A DNA stretch of 64,000 nucleotides, taken from contig JBHJMN010000034.1 in NCBI GenBank assembly GCA_042219835.1, positions 1-64,000 on the forward strand, in the 5' to 3' direction. Made by a program: the position numbers and the translations under genes. The notes under the pieces are model-generated. The model made no database searches. It worked only from the letters and a program-made list of their open reading frames with translations, and had not been told where the DNA came from. The DNA is from Paenibacillus_G elgii_A (GTDB taxonomy: Bacteria; Bacillota; Bacilli; Paenibacillales; NBRC-103111). Of this stretch, positions 61,554 through 64,000 are shown piece after piece (position 1 is the stretch's first letter; each line of letters opens with the position of its first letter).

Positions 61554-61590
61554 TAAAAAAAGCTGACGCCGGTTCGTGACCGCGTCAGCT
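61554..61590 (-). terminator. Terminator of the DUF3900-like gene
   Basis: Minus-strand AGCTGACGC / GCGTCAGCT stem with a 12-base loop and seven T. Confidence 0.85.
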
Positions 61591-61664
61591 CTGGTTCATG
61601 CTTCCTTCTACCCTTTGGTCCAAGCTTATCTTGCCACGGAACGGCCTGCGTAAAGCTCTTTCGT

Positions 61665-62753
61665 TTACACATACAACCCTTCGCGCTCTTCCTCCGCCAC
61701 TTTCCGTTTGAGCCGTTCCATCAGCGATTCCAGCGGTTCCGGAGCCAGCAGCTCCACCGGCGAAATCCCCCGGTCGAATTGCAAATCGCCCTCCAGCACA
61801 ACGACGTACCGCTCGCCAAGCTTGGCGATATGCAGCCGGTCGCCGAAATCGGCCAGCAAGGCGCGAACGGACATGTTGCCGAGCTTGAGCTTCATTTCGA
61901 GGTCGGGCTTTTGCTCGACCATGACGGACGTCGCTTCCATCACCTGCGACTGCTCCCACTTCTCTTGCAATTCGCGCTGTTCGCTGCATGCCCACAGCTC
62001 CATCGCCTCAAGCTCCCGCTCCTTGGCCTCCGGCTGGTCTTCGAATACCTCCTCGACGTACTGCTGCACGAAGCCGAATACCTGCTCGTTCATGAGCTCG
62101 GGCACGGACTTTTCATATTCGACGTATTTCAAAAAATCCTCGAAATACCGGGCATGCGACGACTGATGGATTTTCAGCTCCCACAGCTCCGTCATTCCCG
62201 GCTCCGGCATATAGGGATACATGATCGACTTCATATTTTTGGCGTTGATCGCCATCTCGACTTTATTGAGCAGACTCCGCTCGTCCGTAATACGCGCGAT
62301 CTTTTGCTCGAAGTCGCATTTGAACACGAACAAGAACGGCTCATCGGAGTATTGACTGAGCCTTGCGCGCACGATAAACATGGCCCCGCCGCGAATCGCG
62401 CTGGCATCCATGTAGGTCGTGACGAGCTCGTCCGCATGGCCCTTGAAATGCTCAAGCGTCTCGGCGGCGCGCAATCGGGCAAACAAGTTGTAATTCGGGT
62501 TGCTGTCCAAGTCGTATCCGGGCTCGACTGCAAAACGGCCGATTTTGGTCGGCACCTGCTCGGCTTTGGCATGACGCTCGGCCTTGCGCTTCGCCGTCTT
62601 GGCGAACTCGCCGTCCAGAAATCCGCTCAGCTCGCATGCCGCGTAATCGTCACCGTCCATGGTGACGTAGTGCTTGCTGCGCTTGCCCGGCGTTCCGTCT
62701 TCCCCGTCCACTTGAATGACAAAAAACGAAATATAGTCAACGTCAAATCTCAT
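61665..62753 (-). CDS. DUF3900-like protein
   Basis: 362 aa, cytosolic, no signal peptide. The opening MRFDVDYISFFVIQVDGE, then GDDYAACELSGFLDGEFAKT and the KLGERYVVVLEGDLQF strand near the end are like DUF3900 proteins of Bacillales. The layout recalls nucleoid-associated YejK-type folds, but that is only an impression. AAAGGACG precedes the ATG. Single gene. Function unknown. Confidence 0.65.
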   Translation of the reverse strand: MRFDVDYISFFVIQVDGEDGTPGKRSKHYVTMDGDDYAACELSGFLDGEFAKTAKRKAERHAKAEQVPTKIGRFAVEPGYDLDSNPNYNLFARLRAAETLEHFKGHADELVTTYMDASAIRGGAMFIVRARLSQYSDEPFLFVFKCDFEQKIARITDERSLLNKVEMAINAKNMKSIMYPYMPEPGMTELWELKIHQSSHARYFEDFLKYVEYEKSVPELMNEQVFGFVQQYVEEVFEDQPEAKERELEAMELWACSEQRELQEKWEQSQVMEATSVMVEQKPDLEMKLKLGNMSVRALLADFGDRLHIAKLGERYVVVLEGDLQFDRGISPVELLAPEPLESLMERLKRKVAEEEREGLYV

Positions 62754-62975
62754 CTTGAGCGTCCTTTCTATCGTATGTGGATCAAGCCGTAAAAAGGCCG
62801 AATTTTAGTATACTACAAGCCCGCCCCCTGTCATAGAGGCAAAAAGTTCGAACCTGGTTCCCGACGCCAGCCGAGTCCCCTTGTTATGATCATACTTTCA
62901 GAAATCGTTCCAAATTGTATTTTGCTTGGAAAATCTACTATGATAAAAGGAGTACAGAGATAAGGGGAGATAGAG

Positions 62976-63587
62976 ATGAACCTGTTGCATGTCGTCCAAC
63001 AATTGTTTGAGCAATACGGATATTTCGTATTACTGATCGGTCTGCCGTTGGATTTTATTGCGCTGCCGATTCCTCCGGGAAACAGCACCTTGGCCTATAC
63101 CGGTTATTTGTCGTTCAAAGGCGTGCTCTCTTCGCTCCCAGCCTTTGCTGCTGCGCTGACCGGAGCGCTCATTGGCGTGACCGTGACTTATTGGATCGGG
63201 TACAAGGTCGGCATGCCGCTGGTCGAACGGTTCGGCAAATGGCTGTCCCTAAAACCGACCATAATCGAGAAGACGCGCCGTTACTACGACAAGTATGGGG
63301 ACAAGCTGCTGCTTATCGCCTTTTTTATTCCCGGCATCCGGCAGTTCCTCGGGTATTTTATCGGCATCATCCGCGTCCCTTATCGTAAGGTTATCATCTA
63401 TGCGTATACCGGCGCCACGTTATGGGTCACGTCGTTTTTTTTGGTAGGATATGTTTTCGGAGAGCAGTGGGAGCAAATATTTATGCTTATCGAACGAAAT
63501 TTGAAGGTGTTCTTTATCGTATTGGGCTGCGCCGCGGTAGTCTTTCTCTTGTTTCGGTGGTTTAAACGCGCACGTAATAAAGCATGA
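62976..63587 (+). CDS. DedA-family membrane protein
   Basis: 203 aa. The family block LPIPPGNSTLAYTGYLS, then GVTVTYWIGYKVGMPLVERF and RYYDKYGDKLLLIAFFIPGI with the essential Arg in GIRQFLGYFIGI, show a DedA/SNARE-associated protein. DedA proteins help recycle undecaprenyl phosphate or flip phospholipids across the membrane. AAGGGGAG precedes the ATG. Confidence 0.88.
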   Translation: MNLLHVVQQLFEQYGYFVLLIGLPLDFIALPIPPGNSTLAYTGYLSFKGVLSSLPAFAAALTGALIGVTVTYWIGYKVGMPLVERFGKWLSLKPTIIEKTRRYYDKYGDKLLLIAFFIPGIRQFLGYFIGIIRVPYRKVIIYAYTGATLWVTSFFLVGYVFGEQWEQIFMLIERNLKVFFIVLGCAAVVFLLFRWFKRARNKA

Positions 63588-63592
63588 ATGCG

Positions 63593-63629
63593 AAAAAACG
63601 AATCGACAGAACGCTTTGCCGCCGATTCG
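63593..63629 (-). terminator. Terminator of sodC
   Basis: Minus-strand CGAATCGGC / GTCGATTCG stem with a 13-base loop and TTTTTT. Confidence 0.75.
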
Positions 63630-63637
63630 CCGCTTGG

Positions 63638-64000
63638 TTACTGGATCACGCCGCAGCCGATGCGCCCGCCCGCATTGCCGGCAGGGTCCGTCCTAAGATC
63701 GTCCGCCTTCTCGTGAATGACGAACGCCATACCGCCGGGCTTGCGGAGCGAGTTCGGCTGCCCCGGCTCCAGCGTCAGCTGTTTGGCGACGAAATCCGCC
63801 TTGACCTTGCCTTGTTGATCCGCTTCTAGATTCGGAAGGTCGCCCGTATGCGGTCCTTCCGGATTGTTCAAGCCGTGCTTCCGGGCCTCGGGATTGAAGT
63901 GCGCCCCGGCCGAAGTAAAGTCAGGCGCTTCGCATTTGCCGGTCTCATGTACGTGGAAGCCGTGCGGTCCCGGCGACAAGGAAGCGGCTTCCAGTTCGAT
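63638..64000 (-). CDS. sodC: Cu/Zn superoxide dismutase, C-terminal part (cut by window edge)
   Basis: About 120 residues are visible; the frame stays open to base 64000, so the start lies outside the window. HGFHVHETGKC supplies two copper ligands and the disulfide Cys. SAGAHFNPEARKHG, GPHTGDLPNLEAD (zinc ligands) and FVIHEKADDLRTDPAGNAGG are followed by the closing RIGCGVI. It converts superoxide to peroxide and oxygen, and in Bacillales is usually a lipoprotein at the membrane. Convergent with dedA. Confidence 0.92.
   Translation of the reverse strand: MELEAASLSPGPHGFHVHETGKCEAPDFTSAGAHFNPEARKHGLNNPEGPHTGDLPNLEADQQGKVKADFVAKQLTLEPGQPNSLRKPGGMAFVIHEKADDLRTDPAGNAGGRIGCGVIQ

Overview
The window comes from a spore-forming Firmicute, most likely Paenibacillus or a close Paenibacillaceae relative. 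The evidence is a sporulation-type diadenylate cyclase (cdaS), a GerA/GerC/GerB germinant-receptor operon, a coat-protein operon laid out like Bacillus subtilis yraG-yraF-adhB-yraE-yraD, YpbS and YqaE small proteins, and strong AGGAGG-type ribosome binding sites. Base composition is moderate GC with AT-rich patches (about 1-900, 13.0-14.1 kb, 16.1-18.5 kb, 29.2-30.1 kb, 33.0-33.6 kb, 38.0-39.8 kb) that look acquired. No rRNA, tRNA or CRISPR array is visible.

Layout, left to right. 0-4 kb: azoreductase and two convergent cardiolipin synthases. 4-9.5 kb: a two-gene 2-hydroxyacyl-CoA-dehydratase/activase-like system (546 and 1157 aa) whose upstream region carries a perfect FNR/CRP-type palindrome, plus a 59-aa gene. 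9.5-20.5 kb: MFS efflux, a copper-amine-oxidase-type stalk protein, relics of ptsI and a GNAT gene, an AT-rich methyltransferase, a MerR/TipAS regulator that probably starts at ATT, cdaS, DinB, an epimerase, an aldo-keto reductase and an arylamine N-acetyltransferase. 20.6-25.4 kb: a compact leftward cassette (30-aa leader ORF, ATP-grasp ligase, MurG-like glycosyltransferase, ABC ATPase, BtrH-like protein) that resembles a small specialised-metabolite locus. 25.7-29.2 kb: a PCYCGC lipoprotein, xerS with three dif-like 11-6-11 sites around it, and a PASTA pseudokinase. 29.5-38 kb: a CHAT-like protein, a penicillin-acylase-family hydrolase, a SRAP protein with altered active-site residues, an epimerase, a Nudix hydrolase, YpbS and an SRPBCC/ArsR pair with its operator.

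38-39.8 kb is an accessory patch: a TnpB relic with its omega-RNA-like end inserted in a gene, and a SUKH immunity-type gene. 39.9-49.5 kb: a divergent kinase, the yra/adhB coat operon, a D-2-hydroxyacid dehydrogenase with an orphan larE, and the ger operon. 49.6-64 kb: glutathione peroxidase, ravA-viaA, an ECF sigma/anti-sigma pair, an oppABCD-pepV peptide uptake and hydrolysis operon (no oppF), a DUF3900-like protein, DedA, and a sodC gene cut by the window edge.

The best candidates for undescribed biology are the FNR-box-linked activase/dehydratase pair, the ATP-grasp/glycosyltransferase/BtrH-like cassette with its coupled leader ORF, and the xerS region with its three dif-like sites. Start codons were often moved from the longest open frame to the codon with the best ribosome binding site. 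All family assignments were made by reading the sequence, without database searches.
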